A stretch of DNA of 51,380 nucleotides from an uncultured Anaerobiospirillum sp. (GCA_944390115.1 CALXOW010000018.1:1-51380), one strand, 5' to 3'. Shown: positions 26,485 to 34,742, numbered from the stretch's first letter. Made by a program: numbers and translations. The notes: a model not told the origin generated them from the sequence alone.

Positions 26485-27240
26485 GCTCAGCTAGATCTCG
26501 TGGGCGAAGTTGCGCCAACCGAGCGCGCCAAGAAATTGCGCCGCGCTTTTTGCCAGTACGCCGGACTCATGCTGGTGGTAGTGGCTGCGTACTTCGTGCT
26601 TTACTTTCATCGCGTCACGACGATTCCGGTGCACGAAGCCTTTGGCTTGTTGATAGTCGTAGTGGTGGCCATCCATATTTGGTTTTTTCGGGGGCTCTTT
26701 AGCTTTATTGGGAGCCAATGTGCCCCGGTCTTTTTATGGCGCGACTTCGTGCTGCTCTTGCTGGCATTGAGTTTTGTAGCTACGGTCATAAGCGGCATCG
26801 CCATCTCGCATTACTTCTTCCGGGGCTGGTTTGAGGTCGATAAGCGTTTTTGGCGCACCATGCATACCATGGCTTCAACCAGCATGTTAGTGGTGGTGGG
26901 TCTGCATATTGGCTGTTATTGGTCGCGCTTTGTCATGTGGTTCCAAGCTGCGTGGAGCAATGTGGGCACCACCCGTGAACAGCGGGATCGTAATGGCAAG
27001 TGGGCTCGATTTGCTCTGCAGCTGACCTTCTATGTCTTAGCGCTCAACGGCTTTAGAATCATGGCCTTAGGCGAGGACTTCTGGTACATCATCACCTGGC
27101 AGCAGTTCTTTGGTTTTTACGATAGCGATCGTCTCTTCTACTGGAACTTGACCGACGACGTTTCGATGGTGCTGGCTGGCACTTTCATCTCGCACTATGT
27201 TTCTAAGGGCTTGTGCCAGCTCAGCCTCAAAAAGAGCTAG
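26482..27240 (+). CDS. DUF4405 membrane protein, likely b-type cytochrome
   Basis: 252 residues with about five membrane helices. Two segments carry paired histidines suited to haem binding: PVHEAFGLLIVVVVAIHIWF (about 50-70) and MHTMASTSMLVVVGLHIGCYW (about 128-149), the pattern of the DUF4405/cytochrome b561-like group. It probably works in inner-membrane electron transfer together with the exported flavodoxin encoded just upstream. The ribosome site is unusually far from the start and is bridged by a palindrome. A strong bidirectional terminator lies about 95 bases beyond the stop. Confidence 0.82.
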   Translation: MAQLDLVGEVAPTERAKKLRRAFCQYAGLMLVVVAAYFVLYFHRVTTIPVHEAFGLLIVVVVAIHIWFFRGLFSFIGSQCAPVFLWRDFVLLLLALSFVATVISGIAISHYFFRGWFEVDKRFWRTMHTMASTSMLVVVGLHIGCYWSRFVMWFQAAWSNVGTTREQRDRNGKWARFALQLTFYVLALNGFRIMALGEDFWYIITWQQFFGFYDSDRLFYWNLTDDVSMVLAGTFISHYVSKGLCQLSLKKS

Positions 27241-27333
27241 CTTGCGCGGCAGTGCTGAGCCTGAGAGGCAGCTCATAGCCAGCCCTGCACTGCTACCTGC
27301 TAGGCAGCGCTGAGCTTGCCCGCAGAGCCAACA

Positions 27334-27371
27334 AAAAAGGTTGGTGGAAGCGTGCTTCCACCAACCTTTTT
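27334..27371. terminator. Bidirectional terminator
   Basis: Perfect 17-bp stem AAAAAGGTTGGTGGAAG / CTTCCACCAACCTTTTT with loop CGTG. The A-run and T-run allow it to work on both strands. It ends the DUF4405 gene. Confidence 0.92.
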
Positions 27372-27510
27372 GCGCTGTTTCTTGGTTTAGTGCGTTACAG
27401 CGTAAGGGAGGGGCGGCATCAAGACAACGTGACCACCCGAAAAGTGTTGCTTAGCTCATATCTTTTTTGTGCTAAGTGTGGCGCCCATCAAAAAAATTAT
27501 GTGCCGTGCC

Positions 27511-27551
27511 CCAAAAGCAGCAAGGCAGCACCCTGAGGATGCTGCCTTGCT
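27511..27551 (-). terminator. Terminator of the rubrerythrin gene
   Basis: Perfect 12-bp stem AGCAAGGCAGCA / TGCTGCCTTGCT with a 9-base loop. On the minus strand it is followed by GCTTTTGG. It begins about 30 bases after the rubrerythrin stop codon. Confidence 0.85.
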
Positions 27552-27580
27552 CTTAGCAAAAGCTGAGCGCTTGGTGCTGA

Positions 27581-28156
27581 TTAGTAGTCAGCGCGCAGCA
27601 CCTCAAAGTGAGCCTGAGGGTGGTTGCAAGCTGGGCAAACCTTTGGAGCCTCAGTGCCCTCGTGGATGTAACCACAGTTGCGGCAACGCCAGATGACCTT
27701 ATCGCCACGCTTGAACATGGTGCCGTTGTTTAAGTGCTCTAACAGGTCACGGTATTGCTTCTCGTGCTGCTTCTCAGCAACCGCGATATTCTCCATGACA
27801 GCAGCGATAGTAGGAAAGCCTTCCTCACGAGCGGTAGCAGCAAAGGATGGGTACATCTCAACCCACTCCTCGTGCTCGCCTGCGGCAGCGGCCTCTAAGT
27901 TAGCAGCGGTGTCGCCAATGACGCCTGCTGGGAAGGAGGCAGTGATTTCAGCGGTGCCACCCTCTAAGAACTTGAATAAGCGCTTGGCGTGCTCCTTTTC
28001 CTGCTCAGCAGTCTCCATGAACATAGCCGAAATCAGGACATAGCCTTCTTTCTTGGCAACCGAAGAGTAATAGGTGTAACGATTACGAGCCTGAGACTCA
28101 CCGGCAAAAGCGGTTAAGATATTCTTCTCAGTTTTGGTACCCTTCAAGCTTGGCAT
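27581..28156 (-). CDS. Rubrerythrin
   Basis: Cytoplasmic peroxide-reducing protein of 191 residues. The N-terminal ferritin-like diiron domain shows FAGESQARNRY, ETAEQEKEH (about 50-60) and ENIAVAEKQHEKQY. The C-terminal rubredoxin-like domain shows WRCRNCGY and KVCPACNH, the two CxxC iron knots. It protects anaerobes against hydrogen peroxide. ATG 28156 is preceded by AGGAG; the open frame reaches 28309 but without family similarity. Single gene with its own terminator. Confidence 0.96.
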   Translation of the reverse strand: MPSLKGTKTEKNILTAFAGESQARNRYTYYSSVAKKEGYVLISAMFMETAEQEKEHAKRLFKFLEGGTAEITASFPAGVIGDTAANLEAAAAGEHEEWVEMYPSFAATAREEGFPTIAAVMENIAVAEKQHEKQYRDLLEHLNNGTMFKRGDKVIWRCRNCGYIHEGTEAPKVCPACNHPQAHFEVLRADY

Positions 28157-28573
28157 AAACCAACTCCTATTAATAGACCAAGATGGCGCTGCAAGCAGAT
28201 GATGCGAACATGATGAAGCCAGCAGGTGCTGAGCGCAATCCTTGGACAGATGTCCTAACCAGTTCATGATCCCCTCAATTGCGCCTAATGTCAAACACGA
28301 GCAAGCCACAGTGCAAGCGGTGTCGCAACATTACGACGTGCTGCGCTAGTTACACGCCACCAAAGGTTCACGACAATCCCTAAAAATAAGCCGTGCGCGG
28401 CAGTTGCTTTGAGCCAGGCAAAAGCACATCGCTCTTGGGGGCGGTAGGCATGTACTGCATCACTGGGGAGCAAATTGCGTAATTGTCGCTTTTTAGCTTT
28501 TATTGTCACGCCAGGCCCGATAGGCAGGGACTAGTGCTTAGGGTATTTGGGTTTATATCTTGGTAATATCGGT
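28157..28573. other. Intergenic region before the tRNA genes
   Basis: No supported gene. An open frame on the minus strand at 28291-28509 has a GTG start without a ribosome site and was rejected. Confidence 0.4.
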
Positions 28574-28602
28574 TTGACCTGTGATGTTCATACCCATATA
28601 AT
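28574..28602 (+). promoter_or_regulatory. Consensus sigma-70 promoter of the tRNA-Pro genes
   Basis: The -35 box TTGACC (28574-28579) and -10 box TATAAT (28597-28602) are separated by 17 bases and followed by the GC-rich discriminator GTGCGCC. This is typical of stable-RNA promoters under stringent control. The first tRNA starts 11 bases after the -10 box. Confidence 0.92.
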
Positions 28603-28612
28603 GTGCGCCGTT

Positions 28613-28689
28613 CGGTGATTAGCGCAGTCCGGTAGCGCAACTGGTTTGGGACCAGTGGGTCGGGGGTTCGAATCCCTCATCACCGACCA
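28613..28689 (+). tRNA. tRNA-Pro (anticodon TGG), copy 1
   Basis: 77 bases including encoded CCA. The acceptor stem CGGTGAT pairs with ATCACCG, and the anticodon stem ACTGG/CCAGT encloses TTTGGGA with anticodon TGG. The T arm is GGGGGTTCGAATCCCTC and the discriminator is A. Confidence 0.97.
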
Positions 28690-28717
28690 AAATAAGCAAG
28701 CCGCAAGGCATAAGCGT

Positions 28718-28794
28718 CGGTGATTAGCGCAGTCCGGTAGCGCAACTGGTTTGGGACCAGTGGGTCGGGGGTTCGAATCCCTCATCACCGACCA
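28718..28794 (+). tRNA. tRNA-Pro (anticodon TGG), copy 2
   Basis: Base-for-base copy of the first gene, 28 bases downstream, in the same transcript. Encoded CCA present. Confidence 0.97.
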
Positions 28795-28800
28795 GCTTCA

Positions 28801-28836
28801 AGCAAAAAAAAAGAGCACCTTACGGTGCTTTTTTTG
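28801..28836 (+). terminator. Terminator of the tRNA transcript
   Basis: AGCACC / GGTGCT with loop TTAC, followed by seven T. An A-run on the other side makes it potentially bidirectional, also serving the minus-strand gene that ends at 28926 if transcription continues. Confidence 0.88.
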
Positions 28837-28925
28837 TGGGTAAAAGAAAAACTTATCTACCCATATTAAATAAGGCCATACCATGTCCCCAGGAGTGCGC
28901 ATAGTTAGGTATGGCTCAGCGCCCT

Positions 28926-30185
28926 TTACATGCGCTTGGTACCTGAGAGCGGCGTGCTCGACTTAGCGCAGGGCTTCTTGCCTGTACTCTTAGTGCGCTT
29001 CGGGGCTGTAGCTTGAGCCGCCGGAACCTGCGTTTGAGTTTCCGGAGCCGCAGCTTGAGCTTTAGCAGGAGCGACCTTACGGGCTTTAGCTGGCGTCGCC
29101 TTAGGAGCTGCGACCTTAGAGCTCTTGGCCTTAGTGACCTTCACCGCAGCTGATTTAGCCTTGGCATCAGCCACTTGCGCTGCGTCAGACGAAGCTGCTG
29201 GGGCTTTAGCCTTAGGAGTCTTGGCAGAGGTGGTCTTAGCGGCTGGAGCCTTCTTGGTGGCTGCAGTGCGCTTAGCCTTTGGCGCGGCGCTCTTAGTAGC
29301 AGCTGGAGCGACCGTAGGGGCCACTTGAGCCTCAGGTTTAGCAGCTACAGCCGCAGATTCCTTAGCGCTGGCGACCGTTTGAGCCTTGGACTTCGTGGAG
29401 GCGGAGTTCTTAGGCTTGATCGTTAAGGTGTTGGCCGCAGCCGTTGGCGCAGGCTGAGCACTCTTGCTCGCCTTAGCTGTAGCCTTAGGGGCAGTAGCTT
29501 TGGCTTGCTGGGTAGCAGCGGCTTTAGCCTTAGCAGCAGGGGCAGGCTTGGCCTTAGTGGCCTTTGCGGCAGCGGCCTTAGCTGGCTTAGCTTTAGCGGC
29601 AGGTTTAGCTTGAGCGGCAGCCTTGGCCGGAGTGGCGGGCGCGCTAGGGGTTGCATTTGGTGGTGCAGCTTCAGTGAGCGGCTGGGCCTGAGGCCGAGTG
29701 GAGGCGGAGTTCTTAGGTCTGACCTCCAAGGTGTTGGCCATGCTGTGAGGCGGCGTGGTGGTTTGAGCGGCAACTTGCTGGGCTTTTTGGGCCTTACGCT
29801 CGGCTGCTGCCTTTTCGGCCGCACGCGATTGGAACTTAGGGCCACGCTTTAACATCAGCGACTCGTAAGTCAGGTTCTTAGGAGGCGGCAGCTTGACGTA
29901 GCCGTACTCGTAGCCGTTGAGGCGCATTACCGTAACCTCTTTGAGGATAGGGTAGCGCTCAATGAAGCTAGGCTTAAAGGCAATGCGACCAAAAGGCGCG
30001 CCGTTTTCGATTCGGCCTACCGTTTCGCGCGCAATCACCTTCGAGCGCTTCTTTTGGGTGTCCCACATATGGACGGTGGTAGTCACCATACTACGCGCGA
30101 CACCGTTGGCGAGCTTATGGACAAAGGTGGTGAGGCTAGGAATGCCTAGCTCTCTGATGTTGAGGTGAATTTTCGGGGGCGCCAT
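28926..30185 (-). CDS. Histone H1-like Ala/Lys/Pro-rich protein with a transposase-like N-terminal domain
   Basis: 419 residues in two parts. Residues 1-130 form a folded domain (SMVTTTVHMWDTQKKRSKVIARETVGRIENG..., ILKEVTVMRLNGYEYGYVKLP) that resembles the N-terminal segment of IS1634/IS4-like transposases, from memory. Residues 130-419 are almost wholly Ala, Lys, Pro, Thr and Ser in KAKPA/KATPA repeats, as in AlgP or bacterial H1-like proteins that bind DNA by charge. The motif MANTLEVRPKNSAST occurs again as AANTLTIKPKNSAST, marking an internal duplication. The catalytic part of a transposase is absent. A nucleoid-associated role is inferred, not shown. ATG 30185 has AAGGAG ahead. Confidence 0.75.
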   Translation of the reverse strand: MAPPKIHLNIRELGIPSLTTFVHKLANGVARSMVTTTVHMWDTQKKRSKVIARETVGRIENGAPFGRIAFKPSFIERYPILKEVTVMRLNGYEYGYVKLPPPKNLTYESLMLKRGPKFQSRAAEKAAAERKAQKAQQVAAQTTTPPHSMANTLEVRPKNSASTRPQAQPLTEAAPPNATPSAPATPAKAAAQAKPAAKAKPAKAAAAKATKAKPAPAAKAKAAATQQAKATAPKATAKASKSAQPAPTAAANTLTIKPKNSASTKSKAQTVASAKESAAVAAKPEAQVAPTVAPAATKSAAPKAKRTAATKKAPAAKTTSAKTPKAKAPAASSDAAQVADAKAKSAAVKVTKAKSSKVAAPKATPAKARKVAPAKAQAAAPETQTQVPAAQATAPKRTKSTGKKPCAKSSTPLSGTKRM

Positions 30186-30241
30186 AATTAACTCCTTGCA
30201 ATTACCCTGGGGCCAAGGAGGTTAAGTTAGGCGCTGTCTAA

Positions 30242-30469
30242 TCAGGTAGGGCAGCGATAGCTTGGTTGGCCGCAAACGGGAATTGCATCATGTACGCTGC
30301 AAGAGCGCAGCTTGATTGAGACTCGGTGGGATTGGGCTGTGACACTGCCCGTGCTGTGAGCACAAGAGCGCGTTTTGCGCAAGGCGCGACCGTAATACCA
30401 TTCAAGCAAATTAATAACGATGAACAAACAACAACTGATGAAAATCAGCCAATTACCTAAAGCTACCAT
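30242..30469 (-). CDS. Possible small membrane protein
   Basis: About 75 residues from ATG 30469, with one hydrophobic helix near the N-terminus (WLIFISCCLFIVINLLEWYYG) followed by a basic, Cys/Ser-rich tail. No ribosome site is visible, the product is not recognised and the composition of the tail is not protein-like. It may be a chance frame. Confidence 0.2.
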   Translation of the reverse strand: MVALGNWLIFISCCLFIVINLLEWYYGRALRKTRSCAHSTGSVTAQSHRVSIKLRSCSVHDAIPVCGQPSYRCPT

Positions 30470-30826
30470 AACATAGTGAAACTGCAAAGAAATGGCTTTT
30501 TTGTGGGCTTTGTGACCTAGATTCCTAAAATGAGAACATTTTTGAAAAATTTGCCTACGGTGTCACAAAAAGCAGCTTGCGCCGCATAAAAAAGCATTTT
30601 CAAGATACAGACAAAAGACTGTAATGTGTCAGTAAACATGGGCCGGTGGGGCCCTCGATATCAGGTTTGTAGTACGCGATATTATTTATGTACGGTAAAA
30701 TTATGATAAGTGTGCACTGAGCTTTGCTGGTTGGTGCGGAGGCAACGCGGTCTGCATTTGTCTTAATCGATACGTCCGGATAGCTTGATAATCCAGAGAG
30801 CTTGATGAAAAGAAAAGGCAGATACG

Positions 30827-30875
30827 ACAAGGCACCGGGTGAGTCCACTTGGAGTGGGACACACCGGTGCCTTGG
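30827..30875 (-). terminator. Long hairpin after fabA
   Basis: CAAGGCACCGG pairs with CCGGTGCCTTG. The 26-base interior also pairs imperfectly (GTGAGTCC with GGGACACAC). On the minus strand a T-rich stretch follows after a few bases. It lies about 65 bases after the fabA stop codon. Confidence 0.65.
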
Positions 30876-30937
30876 AGCGTAGGGGCTGTTATTGGAGCCC
30901 GCTATCTGGTTGAGTTTAGCGCTGAGGCTGGTTGAGC

Positions 30938-31462
30938 TTAGTGCTTAGGGAAGAGGCCTACTTGCAGGTCTTCTGCGGTGTAGATCTGCTTGCCATCGGC
31001 AAAGACCTTACCATCGGCTAAGGCCATGGCGAGGTTGGCGCGCTCGGTAATGCGCTTGATGTCGATGACGTAGGTGACCTTCTTGCAGGTTGGTAGCACT
31101 TCACCCTTGAACTTAACCGTCTTCACGCCTAAGGCACGACCCTTACCTGGGCCGCCACGCCAGCCTAAGAAGAAGCCGACTAATTGCCACATCGCGTCGA
31201 GGCCTAAGCAGCCTGGCATTACTGGGTCGCCTGGGAAGTGGCACTCAAAGAACCACAGCTCTGGGGTGATATCGAGCTCAGCGGTAATCTGACCTAAGCC
31301 GTGCTCACCGTTGTCAGCATGGATCGAGGTGATGCGGTCAAACATCAGCATGTTTGGTGCTGGTAATTGGCTGTTGCCTGGGCCAAATAACTCGCCGCGC
31401 GAGCAAGCTAACAGGTCTTCTTTGTTAAAAGAGTGAATTCCGCGTTCAAGCAACGATGGCAT
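30938..31462 (-). CDS. fabA: 3-hydroxydecanoyl-ACP dehydratase/isomerase
   Basis: Cytoplasmic enzyme of anaerobic unsaturated fatty acid synthesis. It dehydrates 3-hydroxyacyl-ACP and isomerises trans-2- to cis-3-decenoyl-ACP. It has 174 residues, against 172 in E. coli. The active-site pair is His75 in [13 protein letters not shown] and Asp89 in GLDAMWQ. The start at ATG 31462 has AGGAG 8 bases ahead and matches the family N-terminus; the frame stays open to 31570 without similarity. Single gene; no FabB nearby in the window. Confidence 0.96.
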   Translation of the reverse strand: MPSLLERGIHSFNKEDLLACSRGELFGPGNSQLPAPNMLMFDRITSIHADNGEHGLGQITAELDITPELWFFECHFPGDPVMPGCLGLDAMWQLVGFFLGWRGGPGKGRALGVKTVKFKGEVLPTCKKVTYVIDIKRITERANLAMALADGKVFADGKQIYTAEDLQVGLFPKH

Positions 31463-31915
31463 GTGCAAACTCCTGCTGATATCTGCGCTGAGGGGCCTTA
31501 AGGCCTGTGAGCGTAGCGCGTAGATAAAATTCCTATCACGCAGGCTTCCCACAAAAGCATGGCGCGCCACCTAGGTGGTGCAGCCGAGGCAACCTACGCA
31601 TCGCGCGATAGTATAGCACAGCCCTTTTTAGCCCCAAACTGTGCTGAGTTACCCACTGCCTTAGTTGCTCTCTATGCCGTAGTTGTCCGCTATGCCATAG
31701 TTGTCCGCTATGGCATAGTTGCTCACTATGCCATTGTTGCTCACGCTGCTGCGCTCAGCACGCGGCCGGTGCCACCAGAGATATGCTGAACCTCATGTTC
31801 CTAGGGGGGCACGCGGCTTGGTAGGGTTCACTTTTTTTTTTTGTGTGTGGGGGGGAGGCCCAAACAACAACGCCGCTTCAGTTGAAGCGGCGTTGGAGCT
31901 CGTTAGGTCTTGGTT
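31463..31915. repeat. Intergenic region with 18-bp tandem repeats
   Basis: Four 18-bp units of the form GTTG(CTC/TCC)(T/G/A)CTATG(C/G)C(A/G)TA start at 31664, 31682, 31700 and 31718, with a partial fifth at 31736. A homopolymer run of T followed by GTGTG and G7 lies at 31830-31857. No gene is seen. Confidence 0.85.
31861..31896 (-). terminator. Terminator of crp
   Basis: A 12-bp stem CAACGCCGCTTC / GAAGCGGCGTTG with loop AGTT. On the minus strand it is followed by TTGTTTGGG. It starts about 20 bases after the crp stop codon. Confidence 0.85.
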
Positions 31916-32551
31916 CTAACGGGTGCCGAAGACCACAATAGTCTTGCCATGGGCGTGGATGAGGTGGTTCTCTTCCATCATCTTTAAGATCCTGCCCACC
32001 GTCTCACGCGAGCAGCCCACGATCTGACCAATCTCTTGGCGCGTAATCTTGATCTGCATGCCATCTGGGTGAGTCATCGCCTCGGGCTGATGCGAGAGGT
32101 TGAGCAAGGTCTTGGCAATGCGGCCGGTCACGTCTAAGAAGGCTAAATTGCCCACCTTCTTGGAGGTGTCGGTCAGACGGGCCGCCATCTGGGCGGACAG
32201 ACGCATCAAAATCTCAGGGTTAACCTGCACCAATTGCTTGAACTTGTTGTAGGAAACCTCAGCGATCTCACACTGGCTCTTGGCCTTGACCCAAGCCGTG
32301 CGGGTTGGATTCTCCTCGGACTCATTGAACAAGCCTAACTCGCCAATGAAGTCGCCCTGGTTTAAGTAGGAGAGAATCATCTCGTGGCCGTCATGATCCT
32401 TGATCAAGACCACTACCGTACCCTTGACGATATAGTAGAGGGTGTCAGCTTTCTCGCCCGCATGGATAATGGTGCTCTTGGCGGCATGCTTGTGAATGTG
32501 ACATTGACTGATAAACCAGCTAATGGTGCTATCTGCAGGTTGCTTAACCAT
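31916..32551 (-). CDS. crp: cAMP receptor protein (catabolite activator)
   Basis: Global cAMP-dependent regulator, 211 residues, close to E. coli Crp over its whole length. The cAMP pocket [10 protein letters not shown] and the following Arg/Ser region (RTAWV) are present, as are the dimer helix [17 protein letters not shown] and the recognition helix [12 protein letters not shown]. Identity of the recognition helix implies the usual TGTGA-N6-TCACA target, which supports the sites proposed elsewhere in this window. A three-residue insertion (SEENPTRT) is seen against E. coli. ATG 32551 has AAGG at 7 bases. Confidence 0.97.
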   Translation of the reverse strand: MVKQPADSTISWFISQCHIHKHAAKSTIIHAGEKADTLYYIVKGTVVVLIKDHDGHEMILSYLNQGDFIGELGLFNESEENPTRTAWVKAKSQCEIAEVSYNKFKQLVQVNPEILMRLSAQMAARLTDTSKKVGNLAFLDVTGRIAKTLLNLSHQPEAMTHPDGMQIKITRQEIGQIVGCSRETVGRILKMMEENHLIHAHGKTIVVFGTR

Positions 32552-32933
32552 AACGAGACCTTAGAAAAGCAAAACTTAACCAACGACAAGAAAAGCTAGG
32601 ATTTAAGACCTGGCCTTGCTTGTACCAAAAAACAGCTACTGCCACAGTCAAGGCAGCTTAACCATTGTACTTGGGCCTGCGTGCTGTCCTCAAGCAGGGA
32701 CTGAGCCTTCCCCCAATATGGGTTGAGCCGCCCTAAGCCGGGGCTTAACCCGTGCTTCTTGGTTGGTGCCTTGATGCTGTGCTTGACGCCCAAGCCTTAG
32801 ACTGGGGCGCATGTGAGTATGACTAAGATACCATCAAACGTGCTCAAGTTCACGATCCCGCCCTAAAAATGATAGCGGCACGGCCGATAAAGGAAAGATG
32901 CGTGCCCCAAATGCGGCCTAATTTCGTGCCTTC

Positions 32934-32945
32934 GTGCTCGAGCCC
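32934..32945 (+). promoter_or_regulatory. Upstream GTGCTCGAGCCC operator-like half-palindrome
   Basis: Matches 11 of 12 bases of the palindrome at 33172-33183, 238 bp upstream of it. A distant auxiliary operator is a common arrangement for LacI-type repressors that loop DNA. Inference only. Confidence 0.4.
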
Positions 32946-33101
32946 GTGGTGATAAATGGCTTATCTTATTGCTATGTGCCTATTAGCGTGCCCTAAAATA
33001 GGGACTTTTTCCTAATCTTTGGGGAAAAGTTGGGAGCTAGGTTCTAGTGGGGGCACAGGCGCTAACCCTTTTGACATCGAGCATCACGCGCCTTTCTCTC
33101 T

Positions 33102-33123
33102 TTTTTAATCGCGGATCACATTT
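33102..33123 (+). promoter_or_regulatory. Crp-like site upstream of the sugar-binding protein gene
   Basis: The right half GATCACATTT is perfect and the left half is poor. The centre is about 60 bases before the start predicted from the TATGAT box at 33160-33165, which suits class I activation. Confidence 0.45.
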
Positions 33124-33159
33124 TTGCAATTGCATTACAAATTTGGGCTTTGTTTGCCT

Positions 33160-33183
33160 TATGATGCTTATGTGCTCGAGCAC
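33160..33183 (+). promoter_or_regulatory. Predicted promoter -10 box and overlapping palindromic operator
   Basis: TATGAT (33160-33165) predicts a start near 33172, exactly where the perfect 12-base palindrome GTGCTCGAGCAC (33172-33183) begins; the dyad extends outward as TA(T/C)...(G/A)TA. A repressor bound there would block initiation. The LacI-type protein encoded at 42714 is the likely partner. Confidence 0.55.
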
Positions 33184-33242
33184 GTACATCACTGCGTGCT
33201 AATTTGCTTGGAGCCGTAGGTGTTAGCACACACCAGGGCGCA

Positions 33243-33305
33243 AAGCTAGCTAGCGGCTAGTGTAACGCTAGCTTGAGGCTAGTCTAACGAGTCGCTAGCT
33301 AGCTT
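33243..33305 (+). promoter_or_regulatory. Leader hairpin before the sugar-binding protein gene
   Basis: Perfect 13-bp inverted repeat AAGCTAGCTAGCG / CGCTAGCTAGCTT, with a 37-base interior that itself holds repeated GGCTAGT(G/C)TAACG. It lies in the predicted 5-prime untranslated region, ending 48 bases before the start codon. It could stabilise the message or bind a regulator. Confidence 0.65.
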
Positions 33306-33353
33306 AGCATCGCGGCTCTAAGTGTGGATGTGTCATAGAAAAGGATTTGTCAT

Positions 33354-34427
33354 ATGAAGAAGATGAAGGCAAGCATTAGCGTTTTATGTGCCGCTGTTTT
33401 GGCTGCAACTTGCTTTGCAAGCAGCGCTGAGGCCGCTAAGATTGGTGTTTCGATGCCAACCCAATCGCTGCAACGCTGGAACCAAGACGGTGCCAACATG
33501 AAGGCTATGCTTGAGGCCGCAGGCCACACCGTTGACCTCCAATACGCTGGTGACAACGACATCCCAACCCAAGTTAACCAGATTGAGAACATGATCGCTG
33601 GTGGTGACGAGGTTATCGTTATTGCTGCCATCGATGGCTCGGCTTTAACCGAGGTCTTAAAGGGCGCTAAGGAAAAGAACATCCCAGTTATTTCCTATGA
33701 TCGTCTGATCATGAACTCCGACGCTGTTTCCTACTACGCAACCTTCGATAACACCAAGGTTGGTCAGATGCAAGGCCAGTACATCGTCGATGCCCTGAAG
33801 TTAGCTGACGAATCAGTTAAGGGCCCATTCAATATCGAGCTCTTTACCGGTCCTACCGATGACAACAACGTCAACTTCTTCTTCCCTGGCGCTATGTCGG
33901 CTCTGCAGCCATACATCGACAGCGGCAAGTTAGTTGTTAAGTCCGGCCAGACCACCAAGGAGCAGGTTGCTACCTTGAACTGGAACTTAGAAGAGGCTCA
34001 AAAGCGTATGGAGAATTTAATCTCCTCGAACGCTTACGGCCCAGAGGACACTCCATTACACGCCGTTTTAACCCAGAATGACGCTTTAGCTTGCGGTGTC
34101 GTCAACGCCTTATTAGCTACCGGCTATGACAATACCAATATGCCAGTCATCACCGGCCAAGACTGCGATAAGCCAGCGGTTAAGAACATCGTTCGTGGCT
34201 ATCAGTCGATGTCCGTCTTCAAGGACACCCGTACCTTAGCTGCTCAAGTAGTTAAGATGGTTGACGCTATCACCAAGGGTGAGAAGGTCGAGGTTAACGA
34301 CACCACCACCTACAACAATGGCACCGGTGTCATCCCATCCTACCTGTGCGAGCCAGTTGCCGCTACCAAGGACAACTACAAGGCCCTCTTAATTGACTCG
34401 GGCTACTACAAGGCCGACGAGCTCTAA
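33354..34427 (+). CDS. ChvE-type monosaccharide-binding protein of an ABC transporter
   Basis: Periplasmic substrate-binding protein, 357 residues, with a Sec signal (cleavage near AEA-AKIG, residue 28). The mature protein follows ChvE/MmsE closely: KIGVSMPTQSLQRWNQDGANM, VIVIAAIDGSALTEVLKGA, ISYDRLIMNSDAVSYYATFDN, FNIELFTGPTDDNN and a late FKDTRTLA. ChvE relatives bind several aldopentoses and aldohexoses such as glucose, galactose, xylose and arabinose. First gene of the locus, ribosome site AAGGA, and separated from the ATPase gene by a terminator-like hairpin, so it is probably made in excess. No lipobox. Confidence 0.93.
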   Translation: MKKMKASISVLCAAVLAATCFASSAEAAKIGVSMPTQSLQRWNQDGANMKAMLEAAGHTVDLQYAGDNDIPTQVNQIENMIAGGDEVIVIAAIDGSALTEVLKGAKEKNIPVISYDRLIMNSDAVSYYATFDNTKVGQMQGQYIVDALKLADESVKGPFNIELFTGPTDDNNVNFFFPGAMSALQPYIDSGKLVVKSGQTTKEQVATLNWNLEEAQKRMENLISSNAYGPEDTPLHAVLTQNDALACGVVNALLATGYDNTNMPVITGQDCDKPAVKNIVRGYQSMSVFKDTRTLAAQVVKMVDAITKGEKVEVNDTTTYNNGTGVIPSYLCEPVAATKDNYKALLIDSGYYKADEL

Positions 34428-34572
34428 TTGAGCTTGGGTGCTCTATTGAGCAGAGCTTGAAGCTTGCGCCGAGCTTTGGCTTGAACCGAGCTTTGGCTCT
34501 CACAGCCACACGCTGAGTGTGCAACATTGAGTTGTTGGGTGATAAGGAGCACCGCTGAGCCTCCTTAACAAT

Positions 34573-34628
34573 AGGCCAAGGGAGCGGGGCCCAATACTTT
34601 CCCTTGTTCCCTTGGCCTGTTTGTTTTT
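34573..34628 (+). terminator. Terminator/attenuator between binding protein and transporter genes
   Basis: Perfect 11-bp stem AGGCCAAGGGA / TCCCTTGGCCT with a 24-base loop, followed by GTTTGTTTTT. It would end most messages after the binding-protein gene and let a fraction continue into gguA-gguB. Confidence 0.88.
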
Positions 34629-34723
34629 GCCCTGACCCCATTCCGCTTTCTTAGGATGGATTTGCGCTTTGGCGTGAAGCTTCGTGGGAAGTGCGGTTTT
34701 TGGGGTAAATTTGCCATTGGCTC

Positions 34724-34742
34724 CGTGCACGTGCACTGTCCC
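34724..34742 (+). promoter_or_regulatory. Shared palindromic element upstream of the ATPase gene
   Basis: GTGCACGTGCAC is a perfect 12-base palindrome followed by TGTCCCA. The copy at 42386-42404 reads GTGCGCGTGCACTATCCCA. In both places an upstream GGGA...GTGC stretch can pair with the GTGCAC...TCCC part. Confidence 0.5.

Larger units (their letters stand above)
27241..27580. other. Intergenic stretch between convergent genes carrying two terminators
   Basis: No gene seen. It contains AGCTG/GCAGCGCTGAGC-type short repeats (27245-27315) and two strong hairpins described separately. Confidence 0.6.
30186..30937. other. Long intergenic region
   Basis: Contains at most one small membrane ORF (next entry). 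The AT-rich part at 30480-30780 shows no supported gene. An imperfect long hairpin follows at 30827-30875. Confidence 0.4.
32552..33353. other. Long regulatory region between crp and the sugar locus
   Basis: No gene is supported over about 800 bases. It holds a GTGCTCAAGTTCAC dyad (32840-32853), a GTGCTCGAGCCC half-palindrome (32934-32945), a Crp-like half site, a predicted promoter, a perfect GTGCTCGAGCAC palindrome and a long leader hairpin, listed separately. Confidence 0.6.

Noticed and set aside
28157-28309. N-terminal extension of rubrerythrin
   Set aside because: Family similarity begins at MPSLKGTKTEKN with AGGAG before it; upstream codons look random.
28291-28509. Minus-strand ORF of 72 codons
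   Set aside because: GTG start without ribosome site, no recognisable product.
28588-28788. Minus-strand frame giving a repeated DSNPRPTGPKPVALPDCANHR peptide
   Set aside because: It is the antisense reading of the two tRNA-Pro genes, a well-known false ORF.
30600-30848. Minus-strand ORF of 82 codons
   Set aside because: Overlaps the hairpin after fabA and has no ribosome site or recognised domain.
31463-31570. N-terminal extension of FabA
   Set aside because: ATG 31462 gives the standard length and has AGGAG.
31664-31744. CRISPR-like short repeats
   Set aside because: Direct 18-bp units without unique spacers; a simple tandem repeat.
32596-32793. Minus-strand ORF of 65 codons just upstream of crp
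   Set aside because: No ribosome site or family; more likely the crp promoter and leader region.
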